Source: Stenotrophomonas sp. VV52
GTDB taxonomy: Bacteria; Pseudomonadota; Gammaproteobacteria; Xanthomonadales; Xanthomonadaceae
Direction: 5' to 3'
Length of the DNA stretch: 64,000 nucleotides
NCBI RefSeq assembly: GCF_002893095.1
Contig: NZ_PKQQ01000014.1
Span: forward strand, 1 to 64,000
Shown here: piece by piece, positions 31,356 to 39,393 of the stretch
How the letters are laid out: each line of letters opens with the position of its first letter
Position numbering within the stretch: position 1 is the first letter of the stretch
Notes under the pieces: generated by a model
Seen by the model: only the letters and a program-made list of their open reading frames with translations
The model's database searches: none
Told to the model about the DNA's origin: nothing
Position numbers and translations under genes: made by a program

Positions 31356-32390
31356 ATGAACGTCGTACGCACCGCTTCCCTTTTCCTGCTGGTCCTGGCG
31401 CTCAGCGCCTGCGCGGCCAAGCCGGCCCGTGACAGTGCGCCGGCCACCGTCGCCGTGGCACCCGTCGCTGCGACTGATGTTCCCGCGCCGGTGGCTGACG
31501 GCGGCGCGGCGGTGCCCGCGCCGGCACCGGTCGCGGCCGCTGCACCTGCAGTTTCCGGCTCCGACGCTGCTGCGTCCGACGCTGCCCCCACCGATGGCAC
31601 CGCACCGGCCGCCACTGGCGCCGCACCCACCGGTGCCGAGGATGACTTCGCCGCGCTGTACGGCGGCCCGGCGCCCAACGCCGACGGCGCCGAGGCGTCG
31701 ACCTCGGCCTACGACCCCTGGGAGGGTTTCAACCGCCGCGTGCACGCCTTCAACAACGTGGTCGACCGCGCGATCGCGCGTCCGCTGGCCACCGCGTACA
31801 CCAATGTGGTGCCGCGCTTCGCACGCACCGGCGTGAGCAACTTCTTCAGCAACCTGCGCGCACCGGTGACCATCACCAACCAGCTGCTGCAGGGGCGCCC
31901 GGGCGACGCCTGGGACAGCTTGGGACGTTTCATCATCAACACCACGGTAGGCATCGGCGGCCTGTGGGACCCGGCCAGCGCCGGCCAGGTACCGCGTCGC
32001 AGCGAAGACTTCGGCCAGACCCTGGGCGCCTGGGGCTGGCGCAGCTCGCGTTACGTGGAGCTGCCGTTCTTCGGTCCGCGTACCGTGCGCGATGTGTTCG
32101 GCCTGGCCGGCGACATTCCGCTCTCGCCGATCCGCACCATCGAGCAGGACAACATCCGCATCCCGCTGCAGGGCCTGCAGCTGGTGGACATGCGCTCGCA
32201 GCTGCTGGCGCTGGACGACATCCGCGACAACGCCGTGGACGAGTACGCGCTCACGCGCGACGCCTGGCTGCAGCGCCGCAACTACCAGATCGTGAACGAC
32301 CTGCGGGGTCGACGCGAACGCGGCAAGGATGCCGACGACTCCGCCCCGATCCCGGTGGATGCGATGCCGATGCCCAACTGGGGTAACTGA
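31356..32390 (+). CDS. mlaA: outer-membrane lipoprotein MlaA (VacJ)
   Basis: The 344-residue protein has a lipobox (LALSAC, Cys18), an unusually long Ala/Pro/Thr-rich linker to about residue 95 and a VacJ domain. The domain starts at YDPWEGFNRRVHAFNN and includes DFGQTLGAWGW. MlaA extracts misplaced phospholipid from the outer leaflet. In E. coli mlaA is unlinked; here it is the last gene of the mla operon, before a strong terminator. Confidence 0.93.
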   Translation: MNVVRTASLFLLVLALSACAAKPARDSAPATVAVAPVAATDVPAPVADGGAAVPAPAPVAAAAPAVSGSDAAASDAAPTDGTAPAATGAAPTGAEDDFAALYGGPAPNADGAEASTSAYDPWEGFNRRVHAFNNVVDRAIARPLATAYTNVVPRFARTGVSNFFSNLRAPVTITNQLLQGRPGDAWDSLGRFIINTTVGIGGLWDPASAGQVPRRSEDFGQTLGAWGWRSSRYVELPFFGPRTVRDVFGLAGDIPLSPIRTIEQDNIRIPLQGLQLVDMRSQLLALDDIRDNAVDEYALTRDAWLQRRNYQIVNDLRGRRERGKDADDSAPIPVDAMPMPNWGN

Positions 32391-32395
32391 TCAAA

Positions 32396-32428
32396 AGAAA
32401 AACCCCGCCGAAGCGGGGTTTTTTTTTG
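32396..32428 (+). terminator. Rho-independent terminator, probably bidirectional
   Basis: The arms AACCCCGC and GCGGGGTT pair around a CGAA loop, with an A-run before and a long T-run after. It ends the mla operon and can also serve the convergent glutathione peroxidase gene. Confidence 0.9.
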
Positions 32429-32436
32429 ATCCTGGA

Positions 32437-32997
32437 TCAGGCGGCCAGGGCCGCGTCGATCGCGTCGAGCAGGCGCGGGTCGTTGGCCGGTACGTCGGGG
32501 GCGAAGCGGGCGACCACCTGGCCATTGCGGCCGACCAGGAACTTCTCGAAGTTCCACAGCACGCCCGGGGCCGGATTGACCACCAGGTCCGGGTACTTGG
32601 CAACCGCGCCCTGCAGCTTTTCGCGCATCGGACCTTCGCCGGTGGCGGCCGGCTGGGCCTGGGTGAGCTGCTGGTACAGCGGATGGATGTCGTCGCCGGC
32701 CACGCTGACCTTGGCGAACATCGGGAAACTGACGTTGTATTCCAGCTGGCAGAACTGCTGGATCTCCGCCTCGCTGCCCGGCTCCTGGGCCAGGAAGTTG
32801 TTGGCCGGGAAACCGAGCACTTCCAGGCCGGCGGCCTGCTTGTCGGCGTACAGGGCCTGCAGGCCTTCGTACTGCGGGGTCAGGCCGCACTTGGAAGCCA
32901 CGTTGACCACCAGCAGCACTTTGCCGCGGTAGTCGGCCAGCGATCTGGGCTGGCCTTCGATGGTGGTGACGGGAATGTCGTAGACGGTCTGGCTCAC
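32437..32997 (-). CDS. glutathione peroxidase family thiol peroxidase
   Basis: The 186-residue protein is a GPx-fold peroxidase. The peroxidatic Cys lies in NVASKCGLTPQY, the catalytic Gln in LAQEPGS and the Trp-Asn pair in LWNFEKF. The usual FPCNQF motif is FPANNF here, so that cysteine is lost. A Cys in EIQQFCQLEY is placed like the resolving Cys of thioredoxin-dependent GPx enzymes. That suggests a thioredoxin-type cycle (inference). The start is a GTG at 32997; the longer frame upstream is not similar to the family. Confidence 0.88.
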   Translation of the reverse strand: MSQTVYDIPVTTIEGQPRSLADYRGKVLLVVNVASKCGLTPQYEGLQALYADKQAAGLEVLGFPANNFLAQEPGSEAEIQQFCQLEYNVSFPMFAKVSVAGDDIHPLYQQLTQAQPAATGEGPMREKLQGAVAKYPDLVVNPAPGVLWNFEKFLVGRNGQVVARFAPDVPANDPRLLDAIDAALAA

Positions 32998-33055
32998 GGG
33001 TGTTCCTGTGCAGTGTGGAAAGGACACATGGGATATGTGCCCCGGAAAGGCGAAA

Positions 33056-33430
33056 TCAATCGACGCAGATCGTGCCCTGGGCCACGCCACCGTCGATGCG
33101 CTGGCGGCAGCCGAAGTTCTGGCTGACGTCGGTCTGGCAGATGCCGGTGGCTTTGGTGCCTGCTGCAATCTCCGTCTCGCCATTGGCCAGGCACTGCCCA
33201 GTGCAGTCGGACTTGGCGCTGCAGGTCTTGCCGGCGTCCGCATAGGGAACAACGCACTGCACGCGCTGCAGGCGGCCGAGCGGCTTCAGTTCGCCGCCCG
33301 AAGCGGCACACGACGCTGCTTCCGCAGTTGCATCACCTGCCGGTGCAGGCGCGGCGGCGGTGTCGTTACCCGGCGCAGTACTGCAGCCGGCCAGCATCAA
33401 CAACAGCGGGAGCATCAAGGTCAGGCGCAT
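33056..33430 (-). CDS. small cysteine-rich lipoprotein of unknown function
   Basis: The 124-residue protein starts with a signal peptide and lipobox (LLMLAGC). A Ala/Pro/Thr-rich linker is followed by a domain with eight cysteines, including KTCSAKSDCTGQC and a C-terminal TICVD. The even number suggests four disulfides in the periplasm. I do not recognise the family beyond a resemblance to small disulfide-rich secreted domains. It ends 58 bp before the peroxidase gene on the same strand. Confidence 0.75.
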   Translation of the reverse strand: MRLTLMLPLLLMLAGCSTAPGNDTAAAPAPAGDATAEAASCAASGGELKPLGRLQRVQCVVPYADAGKTCSAKSDCTGQCLANGETEIAAGTKATGICQTDVSQNFGCRQRIDGGVAQGTICVD

Positions 33431-33484
33431 CGACGGTTTCCTGGCAGGTAAGAGCATGGCCGCACACTGTAGCAACTGCCGATG

Positions 33485-34867
33485 TCAGTCCTGCGTGGTC
33501 GTTGCGTCGTCTGCCGACTCGTCCTCGTCGGCCGCGTCCAGCCCGATTCCGCCCAGCAGCTGTTCGGTCTGCTCACTGCCGAGCGACTCCACGCCGCGCA
33601 GGCGGCGCTCGATGGTGCGCGTCTTGCGGCTGGCCTCGCCCAGGCTGCGCCCGACCGTGCTGATCTGCTTCTCGGCCTTTTCCAGGATGCCGGCGAACTT
33701 GCCGAACTCGCTCTTGACCGCGCCCAGCAGGCTCCACACTTCGCTGGAGCGCTGTTCGATGGCCAGCGTGCGGAAGCCCATCTGCAGGCTGTTGAGCAGC
33801 GCGGTGACCGTGGTCGGCCCGGCCACCACCACGCGGTGTTCGCGCTGCAGCAGGTCGACCAGTCCCGGGCGCCGGATCACTTCGGCATACAGCCCTTCGG
33901 TCGGCAGGAACATCACCGCGAAGTCGGTGGTGTGCGGCGGCACGATGTACTTGTCGCAGATCGACCTGGCCTGGATGCGGATCGCGCGTTCCAGCTGCGC
34001 GCCCTGCACGCGCACGCCGTCAGCATCGCCCTGCTCCTGCGCATCGAGCAGGCGCTCGTAGTCTTCGCGCGGGAACTTGGAATCGATCGGCAGCCACACG
34101 GGCGTGTCTTCATGGCCACGCCCGGGCAGGCGCACCGCGATGTCGACCATCTCGCCGCTGTCCGGGCGCACCTTCACCCCGCGCGCGTACTGCTCCTGGG
34201 TGAGGGTCTGTTCGAGGATGTTGTCCAGCTGCACTTCGCCCCAGCTGCCGCGGTTCTTGACGTTGGTCAGCACGCGCTTGAGGTCGCCCACGCCGGTGGC
34301 CAGCTGCTGCATTTCGCCCAGCCCACGCTGGACCTGCTCCAGGCGGTCGGAAACCAGCTGGAACGACGCGCCCAGCCGCGCTTCGAGCGTGGTCTGCAGC
34401 TTTTCGTCGACGGTGACCCGCATCTGGTCGAGCTTTTCGGCGTTGTCGCTCTGCAGGTTCTTGAGCTGCTGCTCCAGCGTGGCGCGCATCTCGCCGATGC
34501 GCAGCTCGTTGCGTTGGGTCATGTCCTGCAGGCGCTGGCCCAGCGATTCGGCCGACCGCTGCTGGGTCACTGCCGCTTCCTCGCGCGCCTTGCGCGCGTC
34601 TTCGCCCAGCGCGTCGCGCAGCAGGTCCAGGCGCTGGTCGGTGCGGGTCGACAGGTCGGTCAGCGCGCGCGCGAACGATTCCAGGCGGGCGTCCTGCTGC
34701 CGGCCCAGCCCTTCCAGCTGCTCGCGCAGCTCGCTGCGGCCGACCCGCGCTTCCTCGCGCAGGGACTGCTCCAGGTCGCCATGGTTGGAACGCCGCAGCA
34801 GGGAGACCAGCTGCAGCACGAGGACGGCACAGAGCAGGCCGCCAAGGATGAGGAATTCAGGTTGCAT
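33485..34867 (-). CDS. rmuC: DNA recombination protein RmuC
   Basis: The 460-residue protein has an N-terminal membrane anchor, a long coiled coil (about 25-215) and the RmuC nuclease-like domain. That domain is recognised by NRGSWGEVQLDNILEQ, LPIDSKFPREDYERL and MFLPTEGLYAEV. RmuC limits DNA inversions at short repeats in E. coli and has a predicted endonuclease fold. I chose the ATG at 34867, just before the anchor. Confidence 0.92.
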   Translation of the reverse strand: MQPEFLILGGLLCAVLVLQLVSLLRRSNHGDLEQSLREEARVGRSELREQLEGLGRQQDARLESFARALTDLSTRTDQRLDLLRDALGEDARKAREEAAVTQQRSAESLGQRLQDMTQRNELRIGEMRATLEQQLKNLQSDNAEKLDQMRVTVDEKLQTTLEARLGASFQLVSDRLEQVQRGLGEMQQLATGVGDLKRVLTNVKNRGSWGEVQLDNILEQTLTQEQYARGVKVRPDSGEMVDIAVRLPGRGHEDTPVWLPIDSKFPREDYERLLDAQEQGDADGVRVQGAQLERAIRIQARSICDKYIVPPHTTDFAVMFLPTEGLYAEVIRRPGLVDLLQREHRVVVAGPTTVTALLNSLQMGFRTLAIEQRSSEVWSLLGAVKSEFGKFAGILEKAEKQISTVGRSLGEASRKTRTIERRLRGVESLGSEQTEQLLGGIGLDAADEDESADDATTTQD

Positions 34868-34934
34868 GGCGGAAGTGTAGGCCGAGCCGGTCTCATCCGC
34901 TGCGCCGGCCCACACCCCGTTGCCCTGCCTGCGC

Positions 34935-35942
34935 TCAGAAGCCTTCCAGCACCAGCTTGCCGACCGCGCGGTGGGTTTCGATCAGCGCATGCGCGCGGCG
35001 CAGGTTGGCCGCATCGATGCGCCCGTAGTTCTCGCCCAGGGTGGTGCGCAGCACGCCGTCATCGACGAGGTCGGCGACCCGGTTGAGCAGGTCGTGCTGG
35101 CGCTGCATGTCCGGGGTGGCGAAGCTGGAGCGGGTGAACATCGACTCCCAGTGCAGCGACAGGCTCTTGCGCTTGAGCGCCATCACGTCGAGCTGGCCGG
35201 GGTCGTCGATCAGGGCCAGCTGGCCCTGCGGTGCCAGCGCGCTGACGATCTGTGCGTAGTGCTGGTCTGTGTGGGTCAGGCTGGCCACATGGCTGACCTG
35301 CTCGATCCCGATCCGGGCCAGGCTTTCACCCAGCGGTTGGCTGTGGTCGATCACATGGTGCGCGCCCAGCGCGTACACCCAGTCCTGGCTGTCCGGGCGC
35401 GAGGCGGTGCCGATCACGGTCAACCGGGTCAGCTGGCGCGCCAGCTGCACCAGGATCGAGCCAACCCCGCCCGCCGCGCCGATCACCAGCAGGGTCTGGC
35501 CTTCGCCGCCGCCTTCGGCAATGCGCAGGCGGTCGAACAGCAGTTCCCAGGCGGTGATCGCGGTCAGCGGCAGTGCGGCGGCGGCGGCATCGTCCAGGCT
35601 GGCCGGCTTGCGGCCGACGATGCGCTCGTCGACCAGCTGGTACTCGGCATTGCTGCCGGGGCGGTTGATGTCGCCGGCGTAGTACACCGCATCGCCCGGC
35701 TGGAACAGGGTCACTTCGCTGCCGACCGCGTCGACGATGCCGACCGCGTCCCAGCCCAGCACGCGCGGCTCGGACACGGCCGCGCCCTTGCGCACCTTGG
35801 TGTCGACCGGGTTGACCGAGATCGCCCGCACCTGCACGCGCAGGTCGCGCGGACCGGGGCTGGGCACGGGCAGGTCGATGTCGACCAGGGCGGCCGGGTC
35901 GGTGATGGGCAGGCCGTGCTGGGTATAGGCGATGGCTTTCAT
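34935..35942 (-). CDS. zinc-type alcohol dehydrogenase-like quinone oxidoreductase
   Basis: The 335-residue medium-chain dehydrogenase has a GroES-like N-terminal half (VNPVDTKVRKG, LGWDAVGIVDAVG) and a Rossmann half with GAAGGVGSILVQLARQL. The catalytic zinc ligands are absent, as in the NADPH-dependent quinone reductases of the QOR family (compare YhdH, ZinB-like). The natural substrate is unknown. It is transcribed away from the adjacent LysR gene, its probable regulator. Confidence 0.85.
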   Translation of the reverse strand: MKAIAYTQHGLPITDPAALVDIDLPVPSPGPRDLRVQVRAISVNPVDTKVRKGAAVSEPRVLGWDAVGIVDAVGSEVTLFQPGDAVYYAGDINRPGSNAEYQLVDERIVGRKPASLDDAAAAALPLTAITAWELLFDRLRIAEGGGEGQTLLVIGAAGGVGSILVQLARQLTRLTVIGTASRPDSQDWVYALGAHHVIDHSQPLGESLARIGIEQVSHVASLTHTDQHYAQIVSALAPQGQLALIDDPGQLDVMALKRKSLSLHWESMFTRSSFATPDMQRQHDLLNRVADLVDDGVLRTTLGENYGRIDAANLRRAHALIETHRAVGKLVLEGF

Positions 35943-36007
35943 GGGGGAGTCCTTGGGTGAGGCGCTCAGGGTGGCGCGCCCGGGCACCGTCGGAAAGGCG
36001 CAGAATG

Positions 36008-36027
36008 CAGCAGCACTTTCACTGCTG
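36008..36027. promoter_or_regulatory. small inverted repeat before the LysR gene
   Basis: The arms CAGCAG and CTGCTG flank 8 bases and end just before the ATG of the LysR gene. This lies in the 87-bp divergent gap with the oxidoreductase gene, where a LysR binding site is expected. The arms are short, so this is tentative. Confidence 0.3.
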
Positions 36028-36029
36028 GA

Positions 36030-36953
36030 ATGAAAATGGTCCGTTTCGAGGATCTGCACCTGTTCGCCCGCACCGCCGCGCTGGGCAGCTTTTCCAACGC
36101 CGCGCGCGAGGCGGACCTGCTGCCCGGCCAGGTGGCCGCCGCCATCGCCCGGCTGGAGCGCGAACTGGACCTGCGGCTGTTCGTGCGCTCCACCCGCAGC
36201 CTGCGCCTGACCGCCGAAGGCGCGCTGTACCTGCCCTACGCGCAGGACATGCTGGCCACCCTGCACGAGGGCCAGGCCCGGGTCCGCGGCGACGAGGCCG
36301 AGCTGCAGGGCGTGCTGCAGGTGGCGGCGCCGTCGGACCTGGGCCGCAACGTGCTGCTGCCCTGGCTGACCGAGTTCCGCGCCGCGCACCCGAAGCTGCA
36401 GCTGCGCCTGTTGCTCTCGGACCAGGTGGCCGACGTGTTCCGCGACCCGGTGGATATCGCGTTCCGGTTGGGTCGCTTCGACACCGCCAGCTACGTGGCG
36501 CTGCCGTTGCTGCCGGGCAACCGGCGGGTGCTGGTGGCCTCGCCCGGCTACCTGGCACGGCATGGCGCGCCCACCGACCTGGACGCACTGAAATACCACC
36601 AGTGCCTGGTCTATCAGCTCGCCGGACGACCGTACGACCGCTGGAGCTTCGAGCAGGACGGGCGGCGCGTGGTGGTACCCGTGCGCGGCCCGCTGGTGTG
36701 CGACGACGCCGACGTGGTGCGGCGCTGGGCGGTGGCCGGCGAAGGGATCGTGTTCAAGTCGTGGCTGGATGTGTGCGACGACGTGCGGACCGGGCGCCTG
36801 CAGGTGCTGCTGGGGGGCACAGGCGACAGCCTGCCGCTGAACCTGGTGTGCCCGCACCGCAAGCAGTTCTCGCCGGCGATCCGCCAGCTGCATGCGTTGT
36901 GCGTGCAGCGCCTGGCGCCGATGCTGGCGGATCTGCCCGGGCACGCCACGTAG
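36030..36953 (+). CDS. LysR family transcriptional regulator
   Basis: The 307-residue protein has the N-terminal LysR helix-turn-helix (FEDLHLFARTAALGSFSNAAR) and a periplasmic-binding-like effector domain from about residue 90. The usual LPGQVAAAIARLE second half of the HTH is present. It is divergent from the quinone oxidoreductase gene and probably controls it. The effector is unknown. ATG codons at 36030 and 36036 are both possible starts. Confidence 0.9.
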   Translation: MKMVRFEDLHLFARTAALGSFSNAAREADLLPGQVAAAIARLERELDLRLFVRSTRSLRLTAEGALYLPYAQDMLATLHEGQARVRGDEAELQGVLQVAAPSDLGRNVLLPWLTEFRAAHPKLQLRLLLSDQVADVFRDPVDIAFRLGRFDTASYVALPLLPGNRRVLVASPGYLARHGAPTDLDALKYHQCLVYQLAGRPYDRWSFEQDGRRVVVPVRGPLVCDDADVVRRWAVAGEGIVFKSWLDVCDDVRTGRLQVLLGGTGDSLPLNLVCPHRKQFSPAIRQLHALCVQRLAPMLADLPGHAT

Positions 36954-37013
36954 CGCTGTCCCGGCAGCGCCGGGTAGCCGACAATGGCGCCCCCCCGTTG
37001 TCGAGTCGCCGCC

Positions 37014-37649
37014 ATGCCGTGGATGGGCATCCAGGACCTGTGGACCTTCGTCGTTGCCGTGCTGGTGTTCCTGGCACTGCCCGGTCCGGGCACCTTCACC
37101 CTGCTCACCGCCACCGGCCGCGGCGGCGTGCGCGGCGGCTACACCGCGCTGTTCGGGCTGCTGCTGGGCGACCAGATCCTGATGTGGCTGGCGGTGGCCG
37201 GCGTGGCCGCCCTGCTCCGCGCCAATCCGCTGGTCTTCCACGCCGTGCAGTACCTCGGCGCGGCCTACCTGGTGTGGGTGGGCATCGGCCTGCTGCGCCC
37301 GGCCCGCGCCGGCGCTGAAGACGGCGACGGCGGTGGCATCCGCCTGCAGCCGGGCCGTTACTTCCGCCAGGCGATCCTGATCAGCCTGCTCAATCCGAAG
37401 GCGATCATCTTCTACATGGCGTTCCTGCCGTTGTTCATCGACCCGGCCCGGCACCAGGGCGTGCTGACCTTCGCGACCATGGCGGTGCTGATCTTCGTGC
37501 TGAGCCTGGCGTACTGCTCGCTGTTGATCGGGGTGGGCAACCTGCTCCGGCGCAGGATCATCCAGCACCCACGTGTCGGGGTGGTGCTGAAGCGCGTGGC
37601 AGGGGTGTTCCTGATCGGGTTCGGAGTGCGGCTGGGCCTGAACGGCTGA
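37014..37649 (+). CDS. LysE/RhtB family amino-acid exporter
   Basis: The 211-residue protein has about six membrane helices. It shows the LysE/RhtB signature LALPGPGTFTLLTATGRGG at about 20-38 and the later SLLNPKAIIFYMAFLP motif. Family members export amino acids or homoserine lactones. The ATG at 37014 precedes helix 1; an ATG at 37023 also fits. It follows the LysR gene by 60 bp. The 204 bp after it hold no gene I can see. Confidence 0.88.
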   Translation: MPWMGIQDLWTFVVAVLVFLALPGPGTFTLLTATGRGGVRGGYTALFGLLLGDQILMWLAVAGVAALLRANPLVFHAVQYLGAAYLVWVGIGLLRPARAGAEDGDGGGIRLQPGRYFRQAILISLLNPKAIIFYMAFLPLFIDPARHQGVLTFATMAVLIFVLSLAYCSLLIGVGNLLRRRIIQHPRVGVVLKRVAGVFLIGFGVRLGLNG

Positions 37650-37853
37650 CCAGCGCGGCATGGCTGCAGGCGACACCCACGAGACGCGGCAGGCCCGATG
37701 GATCGCAAGCGGCCCGTTAGGTTGTGCCGGATTCGTCAAGCACGGTCATTTGAAATGATCGTCAAGCGATTCACGACGCCCGGCAGTAGTAATGCTGCGC
37801 CGCGTTCGGTCACACTCGGGAAATTGTCGATACCAGTCACCCTGTGAGGTTCC

Positions 37854-39284
37854 ATGTCATCGCTGCTACGGCGCAAGTCGCTCGATTCCGTCACCGTCCA
37901 TGAAGCCGGCAGGAGCCTGGTCCGCACCCTGAGCTGGCCGCACCTGATCGCTATGGGCATCGGCGCCATCGTCGGCACCGGCATCTACACCCTGATCGGC
38001 GTGGGCGCCAACCTGGCCGGCCCGGCGGTGCTGATCTCCTTCGCCATCGCCGGTGCGGTCTGCGCCTGCGCCGCGCTGTCCTATGCCGAGCTCTCCACGA
38101 TGATGCCGGCGGCCGGCAGCGCCTATACCTACAGCTACACCGCACTCGGCGAGATCTTCGCGTGGGTGGTGGGGTGGAGCCTGATCCTGGAGTACTCGCT
38201 GGTGGTGAGTACCGTGGCGGTCGGGTGGTCCGGCTACTTCGTCGGCTTCCTGGAATGGGTGCATACCCAGATGGGCATCGACATCCGCCTGCCGGCGGCG
38301 CTGTCGGCCGGTCCGCACGTGGAGGGCGGCCTGTTCAACCTTCCGGCGGTGATCATCACCTGGATCGTGGCCGGCGGCCTGATGCTGGGCACCAAGGAAA
38401 GCGCCACCCTCAACGCCATCCTGGTGGTGCTGAAGCTGATCGCGCTGGCGGTGTTCGTGGCGGTGGCGTTGCCCGCGTTCGATCCGGCCAACCTGCAGCC
38501 GTTCATGCCGTATGGCTTCGCCAAGTCGATGGGCCCGGACGGCATCGAGCGCGGCGTGATGGCCGCTGCGGCGATCATCTTCTTCGCCTTCTATGGCTTC
38601 GATGCGATCTCCACCGCGGCCGAGGAAACCAAGAACCCGGGTCGCGACCTGTCGATCGGCATCATCGGTTCCATGGTTGGCTGCACCATCGTCTACATGC
38701 TGGTGGCGCTGGGCGCGATCGGCGCGATGAGCTACGCCGTGTTCGGCAGCAGCGCCGAGCCGCTGGCGCTGATCATGCGCCAGCTGGGCCACCCGACCGC
38801 CGCGCTGGTGATTGGCATCGTCGCCATCGTCGCGCTGCCCACCGTGCTGCTCGCTTTCCTGTTCGGCCAGAGCCGCGTGTTCTTCGTCATGGGCCGCGAC
38901 GGCCTGCTGCCGCGTGGCCTGTCGGCCGTGAACAAGCGCACCGGCACCCCGGTGGCGACCACGCTGTTCAGTGCCCTGCTGGTCTCGGCCCTGGCAGGCG
39001 TGGCGCGCCTGGATGAAATCGCCGCGCTGGCCAACGCCGGTACCCTGGCGGCGTTCACCGCGGTGGGCATCTGCCTGGTGGTGATGCGCCGCCGCGCGCC
39101 GGACGCCAAGCGCAGCTTCCGTACCCCGCTGGCCTGGATCGTCGGGCCGGCCGCTGCGCTGGGCTGCATCTACCTGTTCATCAGCCTGCCGCACAGCACC
39201 CAGAAGTACTTCCTGATCTGGAACGCGATCGGCCTGGCGGTGTACTTCCTGTACAGCCGCCGGAATGCGTTGATCGGTCGGTAA
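37854..39284 (+). CDS. APC superfamily amino-acid permease
   Basis: The 476-residue protein has about twelve membrane helices and matches the cationic amino-acid transporter (CAT/YfnA-like) group. GIGAIVGTGIYTLIGVGAN near residue 36 is the unwound helix-1 substrate motif, and FFAFYGFDAISTAAEETKNP is the helix-6 motif. It would import amino acids by proton symport. The substrate cannot be deduced. Confidence 0.9.
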   Translation: MSSLLRRKSLDSVTVHEAGRSLVRTLSWPHLIAMGIGAIVGTGIYTLIGVGANLAGPAVLISFAIAGAVCACAALSYAELSTMMPAAGSAYTYSYTALGEIFAWVVGWSLILEYSLVVSTVAVGWSGYFVGFLEWVHTQMGIDIRLPAALSAGPHVEGGLFNLPAVIITWIVAGGLMLGTKESATLNAILVVLKLIALAVFVAVALPAFDPANLQPFMPYGFAKSMGPDGIERGVMAAAAIIFFAFYGFDAISTAAEETKNPGRDLSIGIIGSMVGCTIVYMLVALGAIGAMSYAVFGSSAEPLALIMRQLGHPTAALVIGIVAIVALPTVLLAFLFGQSRVFFVMGRDGLLPRGLSAVNKRTGTPVATTLFSALLVSALAGVARLDEIAALANAGTLAAFTAVGICLVVMRRRAPDAKRSFRTPLAWIVGPAAALGCIYLFISLPHSTQKYFLIWNAIGLAVYFLYSRRNALIGR

Positions 39285-39321
39285 CGAGGCCCCGCTAACT
39301 GGCCGGGGTGATCACAATCCC

Positions 39322-39344
39322 GTAGTGCCGGCCGCTGGCCGGCT
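39322..39344 (+). repeat. SMAG repeat, left member of an inverted pair
   Basis: A GTAG-headed 23-base palindrome (GTAGTGCCGGCC to GGCCGGCT). It forms an inverted pair with the copy at 39371, between the convergent permease and dipeptidase genes. Confidence 0.8.
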
Positions 39345-39370
39345 CTTCGGGATGATCGGGTCATGCATGG

Positions 39371-39393
39371 AGCCGGCCAGCGGCCGGCACTAC
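39371..39393 (-). repeat. SMAG repeat, right member of an inverted pair
   Basis: The exact reverse complement of the copy at 39322. The two could pair into a long hairpin that protects or ends both converging transcripts. It overlaps the very end of the dipeptidase gene. Confidence 0.8.
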
